Positions 45,618-57,450 of a stretch of 64,000 nucleotides of DNA are shown here, piece by piece. The stretch lies in the NCBI GenBank assembly GCA_010909165.1, contig MU008155.1:992001-1056000 (forward strand). The letters run 5' to 3'. How positions within the stretch are numbered: the first letter of the stretch is position 1; each line of letters opens with the position of its first letter. The notes under the pieces are model-generated. The model was not told the origin of the DNA. It did no database searches and saw nothing but the letters and a program-made list of their open reading frames with translations. Source of the stretch: Anthoceros angustus (lineage: Eukaryota; Streptophyta; Anthocerotopsida; Anthocerotales; Anthocerotaceae). The translations under genes and the position numbers were made by a program.

Positions 45618-48585
45618 AACAACAACAACAACAACAACTTTATTTATGTCCACTAAGGATGGAGAACCATCATGGGACAGAGAGAGATAGTCTGCGTAAA
45701 GAGGTTTAAAACCGAGTACACTTACGTCGTCACGAACTAGAGAAGCGATTACAGGGAAGCAGAAAGAAGGCAAAGACTACAAGGAGTCCAACAAGGACTG
45801 CCAAGATCAAGAAGCTCGAGAGAGACATAGTCCAGAGCCTAGGAATGTGGAAAGAGAAAAATCTGCGGCAAGCCGCACATTCAAAAGAAGAGAGTAACGA
45901 GACCGAATATCGGCATAGGCGGACAATAAAAGGAAGTGTGATTGATTCGGGATCCAAGGAGCAAAGCTTGCGATCCTATCGTCTTGGGAGGGGTAGGCTT
46001 GAGCCAGCGGTCGGTCTCAATCCGGAGGTGGTGGGAGCTAACACGAAATTGACCTATGAGTGTGCGGAGTTTGAAGGAAAGGGGCGAGGGGGGGCGGGGT
46101 AGGAAATTTACGGAGGGAGGATTAACTCGAGCTCGTCTTTGTAAAAGCGGAGTCTAGAAGTGAGAGGGGAAAAGGAAAGGGGACCAGGTGAGGCGAAGGT
46201 ATCTTAATTTAAGGGCCTATGAATGGAGTGGTTGGGGGATGTGAGAAAGGGGAGTTGGGAGGAGGAGAGGGCCAAGCAGTCGAAAAAGGTTCAAACTCGA
46301 ATCTTCTAAGCCGGTTGGCGCTTGAGAAAGCCGCAAAAAGAAGCTTGTGGGTCAAGATGAGCGAGCGGGGAGGACCTAAAGGCAAGGAGGAGGTAAGGGG
46401 ATCCAAAATGGGATTAGCAATATCAAGGAGGTGGAGGCGGTAAAGAAAGGATGAGAGGCGAAAAAGGCCATCAAGTTCGAGGAAAGGCTGCAAATTCGGA
46501 AAGGAGGATGGGTAATGGAGTACGCTTACAAGCAATGTGAGCGGAGAAAGGAAGATTGAACCCTTTCCACCTTCGCCCAAGAAGAAGGGAAAGATCCGGG
46601 CCCCAAATTTCAGCGCCATACAAGGCGGAGGGAATTACCATAGTGTTGAGCAGCTTCCGATTGATATCCAAGATTCATCACAGTAAAGCAGTAAAGCACA
46701 GAGCCCATCCCTTGGTAGCGGAGGAGGCGAGGAGGTCCATTAAATTTAGGACCAAAATAGTGATACCAGATAAGTATAGGATCGAACCATCTCCACCTCC
46801 CGACCATCATAATAAAATTTGCAATCACCCTTGTAATCCCGAGTGTTGAACCGCATAATCTTGGTCTTGCAGATTGACAAAGAGACCCTTGGTTTTACAA
46901 AAAGGGATAAAACATCCGATTGCTTTTCGAGGCCCTCGGAATGAGATAAAAGAACAATATCATCCATATAGGAGGATAGGAATACTTTCAAATAGCCGAG
47001 CACCGGTCGCCGGATCGAAGAAGCCATTCCTCAAGCTCATCAATATACAACCCAAAGAGATTTGGGGACAAAGGGTCGCCTCATGACGCCAAGTTGGATA
47101 GGGATCCGGGAAGACAAACCACGGGAGTCTTGATTCGAGCAAAGACCCTTTTGTAGAGAAGGGTAGCAGACATGCCACAAATGAGGAGGCATCTTAAGAG
47201 ATTGAAGTCAAACAACTTATCCCAAGGCATGAGTTGAAAGCACGCTTAAAGTCAACAAAACAACGTGCTTCTTGATGTCGAGCCCCTTCAACAATAGCCG
47301 GAGGGTAAAAGATGATCCAAAGTATTCGACCAAGGCGGAACCGGAGCCCCAGCACGCACCTTAGCCTCCTCAAGTAGTCAAGATCTCCAAACTAGAGCTA
47401 AAGATCTTAGCATAGATAGACTCCACGGTGATAAATCGGTAATTAGAAGGGAGATAAGGGTCGACCTTGAGAATGGAGTGGATATCATTCTCACACCAAG
47501 GATCGAGCGAAAGACAAAGCATCATTAAGCGAGAGGCAAGATGCGAGGAGAAGGAGGTAGAGTCGAACCGGAATAAATCCCGTGGATACCATTAGGGTCG
47601 ATGGTACCACTTCGAGCCGGATAACAGACAGATTGGCGGTGAAAACCCGAGACCGAGATCGAGGAATCGAGGCGGGGAGGCGGAGGGATGGTAAAGACTA
47701 TGAACATAGGAGAGGAGTTCGAGTGGCTTTGAGAAGAATGGGTGAGCGTGTGGAATTCCTTCCAAAAGGCGAGCCAAGGGGCGTTCGAGAGAGACGGTGT
47801 GTTCGCTTGGATGAATTGGGACTTTTCATGGAGATGAAGGCTTTGTAAGGCTTGGTGGCTTTGTAAAGAGCGGAATGATGGGATCCGGGAGGAGATTAAG
47901 TTGGCGCAAAGTGAGATGCAATTGAGCGCGTCGCTACAATCCGCATCAAACCGAGGATGGCGGGGTTGGTTTGCACGGGAGGATGGCAAAATTTGAAAGG
48001 AAAAGTGGAGTTAGAGCAATGAGTGGCAAGAAAAGGGAGGGTGGGGGAATGGAAGCAAGGGAGGCAAGCTGGAAAATTGGGGTACAAGGTCTTGTGGAAA
48101 GGTGAATCTGGAGAGGCGGTGGGAGGCGGGGGATCTGAGGAACAAAGATCAAAACAATCGGCAAGATGGTCGACTCCAAACATGTGGAGTCAGTCGAGCC
48201 TAGAAATCTGTGAGAGAAGGCCAGCGTCACCAATAACATAATCCAACCTAGAAGAGGAACCATCTTTGAAGAAAGAATTACTCAAGCCAGCGAAGTCCGT
48301 TGAAAATGACCATGTTGTGGGATTGACTAGACGTAAAGGGCAACACCATAGGAATTTAGTGGATGGGTATTTAAGACCGATCGAGCCCGAGGGTCGGCGG
48401 GATCCAATTGAGAAATTTTGTCAAATCAAGGAATCATAGATAGCCTTGTTGTGTGGTCCAAGCGTTGAAGTCCCCAACGAGAAGAATATCAGCAATAGGG
48501 GAAAACTTGAGATGGACTAGACCAACAATCCAAGTTACAAACTCATTGATCCACTACATATTGATTTTGTTAAAGAAAGTTTGAG
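45618..48585 (-). mobile_element. LINE, 5'-truncated, unit 2 copy
   Basis: This is the paralogue of the unit 1 LINE at the same place in the repeat, so the insertion predates the duplication. The endonuclease motif GDFNAWT is intact here (about 48465-48490). RT blocks CKTKIMRFNTRDYKGDC, YMDDIVLLSHSEGLEKQ and SPQISLGCILMSLRN-type shifted LFGLYIDELE are present between 46800 and 47100. The (CAA)n tract at 45618-45638 marks the 3' tail. The frame is broken by many small indels at sites different from those in unit 1. Confidence 0.83.
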
Positions 48586-49360
48586 GAGGAGCGGCTGCCA
48601 CGCCTGGGCAAGGCAAGGCGTGTTGGTGGGGGCGGCGCCCAAGGGAGGGCGGGCGTCGGGCAGGGGGCGGCCCACGGCCGGGCAGGTGGCTGGGGAGGCC
48701 GCCGAACCCACATGGGCAAGGTGTGCTAGGGGAGGGCGCCGTCGGCCGGCGCCCATGGGCGGTGGTGTGCGAGGCGCGGCCGGCCGCCTACAGGCGTGTG
48801 CAGGGGCGCCGGCCAGGCCGCCATGACATCTTTGAGGAGGCACCGGCCGGCGGCGCCCTCAGCTCCACCACGCCTCCGACGGTGGTGCTAAGGAGGCGCC
48901 GGCCGGGCTCCGCCCTCACGCCCGTAGGCCCACCGATGGGTGGCGTGTGGAGGGCGCGGCCGGTCCCTGTGCGCGAACCACCCGTGGGGTGGGCAAAGCA
49001 GGTGGTGCGGCGCTGCCGAGGCCGTGGGCGGCCCCTCCTCCACGCGCACCACCGGGTGGGCCCTACGTGGGGTGGTGCGTGGAGGCGCGCGGCCGGCGCC
49101 TCGCGCTCCACCCATCGGGCATACGGTGGTGCGGGGAGGCGGGCGCGGCGGCCATCTCCGCGCGCACCAAACTCGACGGGTGGTGCGGCGGATAGAGGCG
49201 CCGGCCTGGCGCGGCTCCCTCACGCGCCACCCGTAGGGCCTGACTGGTGGCGGTGAGGGCGCCGGTGGCCGCCTCTCCTCCTCGCACCACTGACCTTATG
49301 CCCGGGGTGGGCGGCCAGGCGCCGGCCGGCCGCCTCCTCCGTGTGGCCCTCTCTTCCACC
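48586..49360. repeat. Very GC-rich minisatellite, unit 2 copy (about 0.8 kb)
   Basis: Same subunits as 35086-36165, but about 300 bp shorter. Words such as CACCCATCGGG and the ACCACCCGTGGGG/GACGGGTGGTGC series occur once rather than twice. The difference equals one higher-order repeat. Confidence 0.78.
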
Positions 49361-51795
49361 CACAGACGTGGCACTTCCATCGAGTGAGGCTAACCTTGCC
49401 AAACAACCTTGGAATGAAGGCTAACCTTAGAAGCAAATGCAAATGAATCGCATTTCTGATTAGAGTGTAGAATACTTCTCCGAAAACATCTGTCACGATT
49501 GGACAGCGATAAGGGATAAGCTGCGAGTTCGTGGCTTAATACAACCTGCGAGTCAAAGTGCTGAAGATAATGATGACAATGGAGGAGAAGGACCAAGTGA
49601 TGATTGAAGGATTGAACTCGGGATGAGTGGAAACCTAGATTTTTTCCCGGGGTCGAGTTAATGTTGTAAGTCCGGTTCTTGATATTCTTGTGTTAGGAAA
49701 TACCACTGTCATGGCTTTTGTGGTGTCATAACAAAACCACATTTTCCTCCCAAAGCGAAGTTCTATAGTCCCTTCCGTAGAGAACGATCTTCCTCACCGT
49801 TCCTACTTTGCATTATTCCTGAGTTGAGTTTGTGACCACCATTCGACACAAACATTCTTTGGATGGAAAGTAGTAACTTTCTTGGGTGACACCTTTTTTG
49901 AGATTTTCGCAATGCCTTCAAAAGCTGTTTTAGGGCCCATCAAAACCCCTTGATTATTATGAGAACCCCTTGATTATTCACCCCTTCAAAAATTATCATG
50001 TTTTACTGCGTAGGTATTTCTAATGTCTTGGTATGAATAAAGTAATATAGAATAAATATTTTATATTATAATAATAATAAGTTATATATTTATAAATCAT
50101 GTGTCACAATATCCAACTAAAATACTATTAATAATGATTTAAATAATATCAAGTAAATAATAATATTGTTCAAATCCATCAAGACATATTATTATGCATC
50201 AACTAATATATTTCTAGTCTTGTCACACTAGTAGTTTATGTCATGTGGCCAAGTGCGTGAACAAGCTAGTAAGGATCTAGGCATGATGAATATGTATTGA
50301 GCCATTGTGTCATATTTGGTTTACTTTTCTAGTACCAACCTCTCTAGGTTATTCTTAGTGGTTGCTTTAGACCATGATACCTTCTACAAGAGTTTTGAAT
50401 GCAAGGTATGGACTTCAATCTTTTGGTTCGAGTTTGTGACCACCATTCGACACAAACATTGGCCGGATGGAAAGTAGTAATTTTACTGGTGACACCTTTT
50501 TTGAGCTGTTTTTCGCAATGCCTTCAAAACATTTAGGGCCCATCAAAACCCCTTCAGAGATTATTTTATGAGAACCCTTCGAGATTATTCACCCCTTCAA
50601 AAATTATCATGTTTTACTGACGTAGGTATTTCTAATGTCTTGGTATGAAATCGTAATATAGAATAAATATTTTATATTATAATAATAATAAGTTATATAT
50701 TTATAAATCATGTATCACAATATCCAACTAAAATACTATTAATAATGATTTAAATAATATCAAGCAAATAATAATATTGTTCAAATCCAAGACATATTAT
50801 TATGCATCAACTAATATATTTCTAGTCTTGTCACACTAGTAGTTTATGTCATGGCCAAGTGCGTGAACAAGCTAGTAAGGGATCTAGGCATGATGAATAT
50901 GTATTGAGCCAGCTTTGTGTCATATTTGGTTTACTTTTTCTAGTACCAACCTCTCTAGGTTATTCTTAGTGGTTGCTTTAGACCATGATACCTTCTACAA
51001 GAGTTTTGAATGCAAGGTATGGACTTCAATCTTTTGGTTCAGTTTTAGCAAGAGGAAAATTATTTTATGTGATCGGGTTTTTGCAAAAAGTATGTTCTAA
51101 GTTAAAACGTGCTCACGAAAATGTAGAACCTGCAAGGAGAAAGGTTATAGAGGTCATTATCTCCTTGGTGATCATATATTTGATTAATTTTTGTTCAGTT
51201 TTTGCAAGCGGTATGTTCTACCATAAAACTTGCTCATTGAAGTGCGAATACATTTAAAAAATACTCAAAGGTCACCGAGGAGTTACCTCCTTGATGATTC
51301 ATGATTCCGTTCATTGTGGGCTGCAAACCTTGTGTTGAGAGAGAGTTGCGGAGAGCCTAGCTAGTGAGTTTGTCGTTGAGTGAAGGCGGTAGCTGGTTGG
51401 GCGAGATAGCTAGACTCAAGTGTGCATTCTATGAATAAAGAGCAGCACCTTCATGAGGTGGTCTGCAGGTCGTTAGTTGACAGTGGGCTACTTGGAGCTG
51501 CGTCGTGAGATCGAGAGCGCTGATAGTTGTGCAAGTCTCAATGTGGAGTGAATTGGCGAGGTTCTAGACTGCCGGGAAGCCAGCACTTGTCGCTTTCTTA
51601 GTGGCTGCATAGCGAGGGGCATTACTTTGTAGTATGAAAAGAGCTAAGTTTAAGCTTAGAGATTGGATTGTTGATTTTCAAACATGCACGATTGTGATTC
51701 ATGATTCTCAAGAATTGATAAAAGGAACTTGCTTGCAAGAGTGTAGGTTATCATGAAATCCGCAAGGGTTGATTTTTTAAAATTATAGAACGGAA
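49361..51795. other. AT-rich non-coding end of unit 2
   Basis: Counterpart of 36166-38010, lengthened by the 604-bp duplication listed separately. No gene is recognised. Confidence 0.45.
49826..51035 (+). repeat. 604-bp internal tandem duplication in unit 2
   Basis: GAGTTTGTGACCACCATTCG starts at 49826 and again at 50430, and the following AT-rich block (TTTTATATTATAATAATAAT) is present twice. The join occurs where TTTTGGTTC is followed by GAGTTTG. In unit 1 the separate words GGTTCGAGTTT (near 36627) and GGTTCAGTTTT (near 37245) are the likely exchange points. Confidence 0.85.
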
Positions 51796-54700
51796 TTATT
51801 TCACCTATCCCAGCTGGAGGGTTTGACTATGTGCTATTGGGTTGCCTACATACCCGCCCCGTTATTCCGCTCCGTTGTTTATGTGGTCTATCCTCCCCAG
51901 GCATGACTCATGGCCGGGAATGGTGGTACCAGCCGGTGGGTTTGAACAGTAGGTGATGACGTGATGACGTTCTCGTTAGGAGTCGACGCAATTGGAACAC
52001 CTGCCAACGGTCCGGGAGCACCATTACTCAGGATTGAAGCATGACGCAATTGTTAGCATTGAAGGTTGTCGATTCCAACCTGATGAGTCTGAAAATGTCT
52101 TCTGCCAGCCTCCAAGGAGGGCTGATGGAGCGCAGCCAAGTCGATTCCCCTACCGAGAGTACTCATGCTCGGATGAAGGGGTTTCAAGTTCCTGGTGTCT
52201 GGTGCGCCAATTGACAACCGTGAAATTGTTGTCTTGAAACCAATCAACTTGAGACTGGCAACTCAAGAACGATTGCTCCCACCTGCTGCCTGAGACCAAA
52301 TACCTCTCGACATAGCTGCAAACGAAGCTTTGGCGCAGGCAAGATTGGATGCCACGATGATGAGAAGCAACCAGTGCCCTAGCCGAATTGCACCAGGCCT
52401 CCCATTTCTCCATGGTTGCCTACAACCAGTCCAGCTGGTCGCCATTGCTTCAACTGTCAATCCACGCCCAAGCAATCGATAGCAAATGTATGCGGATAGT
52501 CTTTTTTGCTGTTCTGCAGTCTGCAGCAACCACGAGTGGAAAGCTGAGTCAGATTGGAGACTGCACTGCAGCAATCAGCACCATTTATGCTCTTACACAC
52601 CGTCCCGGGCACGACACGGGTCGGCATGTCGAGACGACTACTGGTTGTGCGGACGACCTATGTTGACCAAGTCACATTATGCTTCCAGTGAAGCTGGACA
52701 AAATAGATGCTCACTCAGATAAGACTCAACGTCAACACCAACGCTTCTTTGCACATGAGCAGACCTGTAGATCACATTTCTGTGAGTTCACAGCTGTAAA
52801 GAATCAGCAAAACATCCAGAACGACGAGGCTCGCGATTGGGAGACAGTCATACACAACCGCAGGTTGATCCGGGGGTCTTGCAGTTGCAGCATAGAGATT
52901 TGATTAGATGAGATTGCCAATAAACAATGTTGGAATTACGTCCTTATGGCTGATGCCAGTGACCAACTGACAAACGGAGCAGCAATGACAGCTGCCTAAG
53001 AAAAAGGAGCGTCAAGACAGCTCGCATTTGTTATTTGCGACAACCAACATCTCTCAAGTGCTAGCTAGGGACAACATGATCAAAAACAAACCTGGCGTGG
53101 ATTTCCAAGCTCAGAGCTTCAGGAAAGAAAGCTTGTACTGAAAAACAACTTGCAACTGTATTTAGGACCAGCTGACTGACAGATTGCTGGCAGAACAGGT
53201 GGGTTTGATTGTCCTCATTCCATGCTTCACTACCCTCAAACATACAACAATCCCACGTCAGCATCTCGGTGGTGTTTTCAGGTGTCCAGTTCAAGATTCG
53301 GGAAGCTGAAGATGCCTCAAAGCGCTCCTTCAGCAAGCCTGGGAGATGACGCGTCAGAATACCCGTTTCCTGAAGTACAAGAATCCGGGTCAGAGTTCTT
53401 TCTGGTTAACAGTCACTGACGTAAGCGTTGTCCTCCCAACAATTTGTTCAGGATCCGAGGAGCCGAGAGCCTGTCCTCCGGACAAACTTGGCTCCTGGGC
53501 TCCAGATAAACTTGGCTTCTGGGCTGTAGATGAACTTGGCTCATGGGCTCCGGATAAAACTCGCCTCCTGGGCGCTGAATAAACTCGTCTCCTGGTCTCC
53601 GGATAAACTTGGCTCCTAACAACATAGGCACCAATGCAAAATCCTGGCAAAAGCATGAATGCCACTTTCTGAGGTACTGGTTTGCGGCCGACGGATGGAA
53701 CTCCTGCTGCTGCTTCACCACACTCTGCGTGTAGGCTGCATCAAAATCACTCCCTGCTTTCACCTGCAATGCCGATTTGGTAATGAGCCGAGATGTATGA
53801 ATAACAGTATAAAGTGGACAAAACTAGCAGCAAACACAGCAACGGCAACAAGGATGTGAATATCCGGGCCAGAGGCAGTTACCTTAACAAAGCAAGGGTG
53901 CTCAAAGCTGGAGGCAAGAAGGTGCGAGAGCCACACACAGATGAGCAACGAGAGAAGCTTGTTGCCCACAGTCCTGTTCCACTCCTCGACAGCAGCGACG
54001 TCTCCTGGAAACGGGCAGTCCCAAAACTTTTCCATCAGGTCTGTCTTTCATATTGCCGTTGCCTCACTGTGACAGAAGGCCTAACACTTCATTCTGCCGC
54101 AACCACACTCCTTCCTGACGTCTCCTTCGCAGTCTGGGGGACAAAAGTACTCGCGCAGAGCCGCAACATCGGACTGCCGAGCGCTCAACAGTTGCAACAA
54201 CCTGTCAGCAAACTTGTCGAAAAATCCCTGATCACTCTCAATCTCTTTGAACTGCTTGTACTTCTCAGCACGGAGCTTCTCCCATTCCATCTCCGCCGGC
54301 AAACACTCAGCACTGCACAAGTCCTGTGAATCGAAACCCAAGAAAACAGAGTCAGCGATTAGCTTCTGAAAATCATAGCTGCCATGAATCGAGCCCGGGA
54401 ATATAGCGGCCACAATCTCCTGTGCTCAATCCTTCAGCAAATTCGTTCCCGCTTTGCAGATCAAAGCGTGCGTGAATTCTCTGAGACAGTCCCTCGTCCT
54501 GTCAGCCAGGCGCTGCATATCGACGGGAGTGGGAACCGACCCTGGTTGGGCACCGATACCGTTACAGCCACATTCCTGTCTCCCGCCTGTGCAGCCCGAG
54601 TCTCTTGATTTCCGACTCGAGGTTCGCTTTCCGAACCTGGAGGTAGCAGACTTCTTCCTGGAGCTGCCTACAATGTGACGAAAGCTGCGCTGTAACCGAT

Positions 54701-55320
54701 TCGCTCTCTTTGAGCTTCATGTCATGTTGAAGTTGGTGCTCGGCGAGAGCCAAATCGGTCTTACCCGTTTCGTTGCGCATGACCTCCTTCAGAAGCATCA
54801 TATAGCTTTGCCTCTGCTCCTGCACCTCGCGCCGATGCCGCTCTCGCAAGGCCCCCGTCTCAGGGTCGCTCTCAGTCTCGCTCTTCCGCTTGCGTGGAGC
54901 AATCCTAATTCCCGAGCTTTCTACATTCCCCAGGCTTGTTGCCGGAAGTATTCCGTTCCGTTGCGAGTCCGGGGTGGCACCTTCACCATCAAGCTGACCC
55001 CGCGCCACCTCAGTTTGCATCTCAAGCAGTGTCTCCTCTCCATGGGCAGTCAGGTCCACCATGATGGCATGCCCTCCCAAGGTTGTGGCCTCTCCACAGA
55101 CTGCAGAGGTCAGCTGGGCTTCCATCTTAGCCGGATCGGATGGCGGCAGCATCCCGCACAAACGTCCCCCGGAGCGCAACGGAGAAAACCACAAAGCGCA
55201 GACCTGTTCGAGGATTACCGGGCCTCCGCGACTTCTGACCTTGCAGTACCACTAAGTTTTATAAACCCTTAAAATCAAATGAATTTATAAAATAAGAGAA
55301 AACGGCAACATTTTCCTGAA
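51795..55320. repeat. Tandem array unit 3 (truncated, about 3.5 kb)
   Basis: Third copy of the array. It contains only the + strand segment and the uncharacterised gene. It stops at about 55320, where GGCAACATTTTCCTGAA is followed by GTGTTTATCGTCTC and SNM1 coding sequence. The word GTGTTTATCGTCTC also occurs in unit 1 at 29536, so unit 3 may have an internal deletion up to that word. Confidence 0.83.
53390..55194 (-). pseudogene. Uncharacterised coiled-coil/Cys-rich gene, unit 3 copy (broken)
   Basis: Blocks at 55194-54562, 54413-54081, 54035-53760 and 53665-53390 correspond in order to the unit 1 protein. Breaks are a frameshift in the segment after KRLG (missing base near 54595), the TGA at 54426-54428, the TAG at 54081-54083 and a lost C near 53771. 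The N-terminal third differs from units 1 and 2 by many substitutions (MEAQLTSAVCGE against MEAELSSAVCEE; KSETESDPETGAL), marking unit 3 as the most diverged in that part. Confidence 0.7.
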
Positions 55321-55338
55321 GTGTTTATCGTCTCGCAG

Positions 55339-56660
55339 ACTACCAAGGGCTCACTAGGGCTTTCAGACATGGCAAAATATACTGCTCAGCGATTACTGCA
55401 GCCCTTGTTAACATGCAAATTGGTATGCCATTGAGCTACATTGAGGTTATCGATCTGAACAAGGCGGTCACTATTGATGAAGTCAAAGTCACGTTCATCG
55501 ATGCAAATCACTGTCCAGGATCTGTGATGATTCTATTTCAGCTTGCTGACAATAAGGTATCCTGATTTGACAAAGATCACTGTCTGAGCTCTTACTTGCT
55601 TCATGTTTGTTGTAAGTGATCTGATTCTGTGGTTTCCAGAATGTTCTGCATACTGGAGATTTTCGATACTGCACAAAGATGGCCAGTGACCCAGCGCTTC
55701 TGGCTAATAAAATCCACACTTTGATATTGGACACGACGTACTGTGACCCCGAGGTATGTCTGAATTTCTGTGAGCGAGCTGACGTGGCTTTCGTTATTTT
55801 TTAACAACTCTCAGACTGACAAGTATGCCTCGTCCAGTACGATTTTCCGGAACAGGATGCTGCTGTCCAGTTTGTCATCGAGGCTATTCAAGCAGAAACA
55901 TTCAATCCGAAACGCTGTTTCTGATCGGCACCTACACAATAGGTAAGCTCCAACACACAGCTGTAGTGTGTTTCGAACGAGCTTCGTCTCCTGAACAGGT
56001 TTCAGCCTTTGTGGTGTTTAGGAAGGAGCGAGTGTTTTGGAGGTGGCCTGAGCACTCCAAAAGAAGGTTTATGTTGGGGCAGCTAAGCGGAGATTGTTGT
56101 CATGCATGTCATTGCACGAAGACGAGACAAGATGGCTGACCTCCAACGACCATGAAAGTCAGATTCACGTGGTTCCGTTATGGAGCATTGCAAGCTTCAA
56201 GAGAATGGCCTCTATATCTCGGCACTATCATGTGAGTGCTATGCTTCCCTTCTACACCCGCAACGAGATCCCCCGGATGCATGAGTGACCGTTAGCTCCA
56301 TGACGCAGGGGCGGTGCAACTCTGTGGTCCCTCTCTCACCGGCTGGAAATTTGGTCGAGACAAGAAACGATTCAAGGGCCGTAGAAAGCAGCAGGGAGCA
56401 GTCATACGGTGGGTCCCCCAATCGCCAACAACTGCAAGTCTGGTTGTATATACGTCCGTGCATGACTTGTCTAATGGATGTGCCGCAGGTACGAAGTTCC
56501 TTACAGCGAGCACTCCAGCTTCTCGGAGTTGAAGAAGTTTATCAAGCTAGTAGTCCCGGCAACTGTGATCCCGAGTGTCGTCAAAGACGATCCGGCAGAT
56601 GTCTTGGTCGCGCGGTTGCTAGCTGACGACGATGGCAGTGCAAATGCTCCAAATGCTTAA
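55339..56660 (+). pseudogene. SNM1: SNM1/DCLRE1-family DNA cross-link repair nuclease, 5'-truncated
   Basis: Six exons are recognisable: 55339-55556, 55640-55753, 55838-55942, 56022-56231, 56309-56408 and 56489-56660 (TAA), all with GT-AG introns. Family motifs are YQGLTRAFRHGKIYCS, FIDANHCPGSVM (55497-55526), VLHTGDFRYC, LILDTTYCDPE then YDFPEQDA, FLIGTYTIG, KKVYVGAAKRRLLSC, GRRKQQGAVIRYEVPYSEHS and KFIKLVVPATVIPSV. These metallo-beta-lactamase/beta-CASP enzymes act in the nucleus on DNA cross-links. The first visible exon starts just after the HxHxDH metal-binding motif, so that motif and everything upstream are missing at the array boundary. Lesions are a missing A at about 55912, a missing A at about 56024, a missing T at about 56037, an in-frame TGA at 56049-56051 (where R/E is expected) and a shift near 56338. 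Three are homopolymer shortenings and could be sequencing error. Confidence 0.85.
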
Positions 56661-57450
56661 CCCGCTGGCCGCAGGCTCTGAATTTCTGCTCCCTCGTAAC
56701 ATTTGTATTTTGGTCAGTGAAATGTAGGCACTGCGTTAACCAAAACTTTCTTAGTGTGACTGAATTTTAGTGTCCCACTCAGATCAGAAGCTTGTAAGTA
56801 CTGTAGTGGTGCCTGCTGGCCCACGTCCCCGGGTAACTTGCCATGTATTGCGCCTCTGCATTCGGAATTTCTGATGTGGAAGGGCAATTCTGAGGTGCAG
56901 AGACAGTGTACACATGTATGGAGTCAGCAATTGGGAGATAATGTTCATACACTGTACGAAGTCAATCGGAACTGGGTGCGATCTTATACAGTGTCCGATG
57001 TTGTTGTGTTCGCCTTTCAGCAATCTGGGTTTGACAAGGTCAGGTGCGACTGGTGGAAACCTTTGTGCACACTTGCTTGCTTCAAGGATCTAGGACTTGA
57101 ATAAAATTCTTTTTCTGCTCCTTCTGTTTTAGATTCTGCCCCTTCTCCTGCCGTTATCCAGTGGCTCCTTGCAGTCGAAGCTACTCCACTCAAGCCGGCA
57201 CAGGAAAGAAAGAGCGCGTCCCAAGTCCCAACTCGCCGTGCGTCAGACCATATGTACAGTGGAGATGCTGGCTTCCCGGACGAAGCTAGGGAGAAGCTTC
57301 CTGCATACGTACATACTTGACTCGCTATAAGAACTAGTTGCTGCAACTCGAGCGACCTTCAAGCCTTGTCCATCTGGTCATTTCGAAGCCCAGCCGCCCA
57401 CAAACGCCGCCGGACGAATCTTGAGCAGACGGGTCGGCTGGATTCGATCC
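56661..57450. other. Intergenic region between SNM1 and subtilase
   Basis: No gene is recognised. It should contain the SNM1 3' flank and the subtilase promoter. Confidence 0.5.
57326..57331 (+). promoter_or_regulatory. Candidate TATA box of the subtilase gene
   Basis: TATAAG lies 120 bp upstream of the subtilase ATG at 57451, a usual distance. There is no other evidence for the start site. Confidence 0.35.

Larger units (their letters stand above)
38010..51795. repeat. Tandem array unit 2 (about 13.8 kb)
   Basis: Full second copy of the large direct repeat. Its left part (to about 41740) shares unit 3's lesions and wording, and its right part matches unit 1 through LINE, GC-rich array and AT-rich tail. 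It also carries two private internal tandem duplications (periods 730 and 604 bp). Confidence 0.87.
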
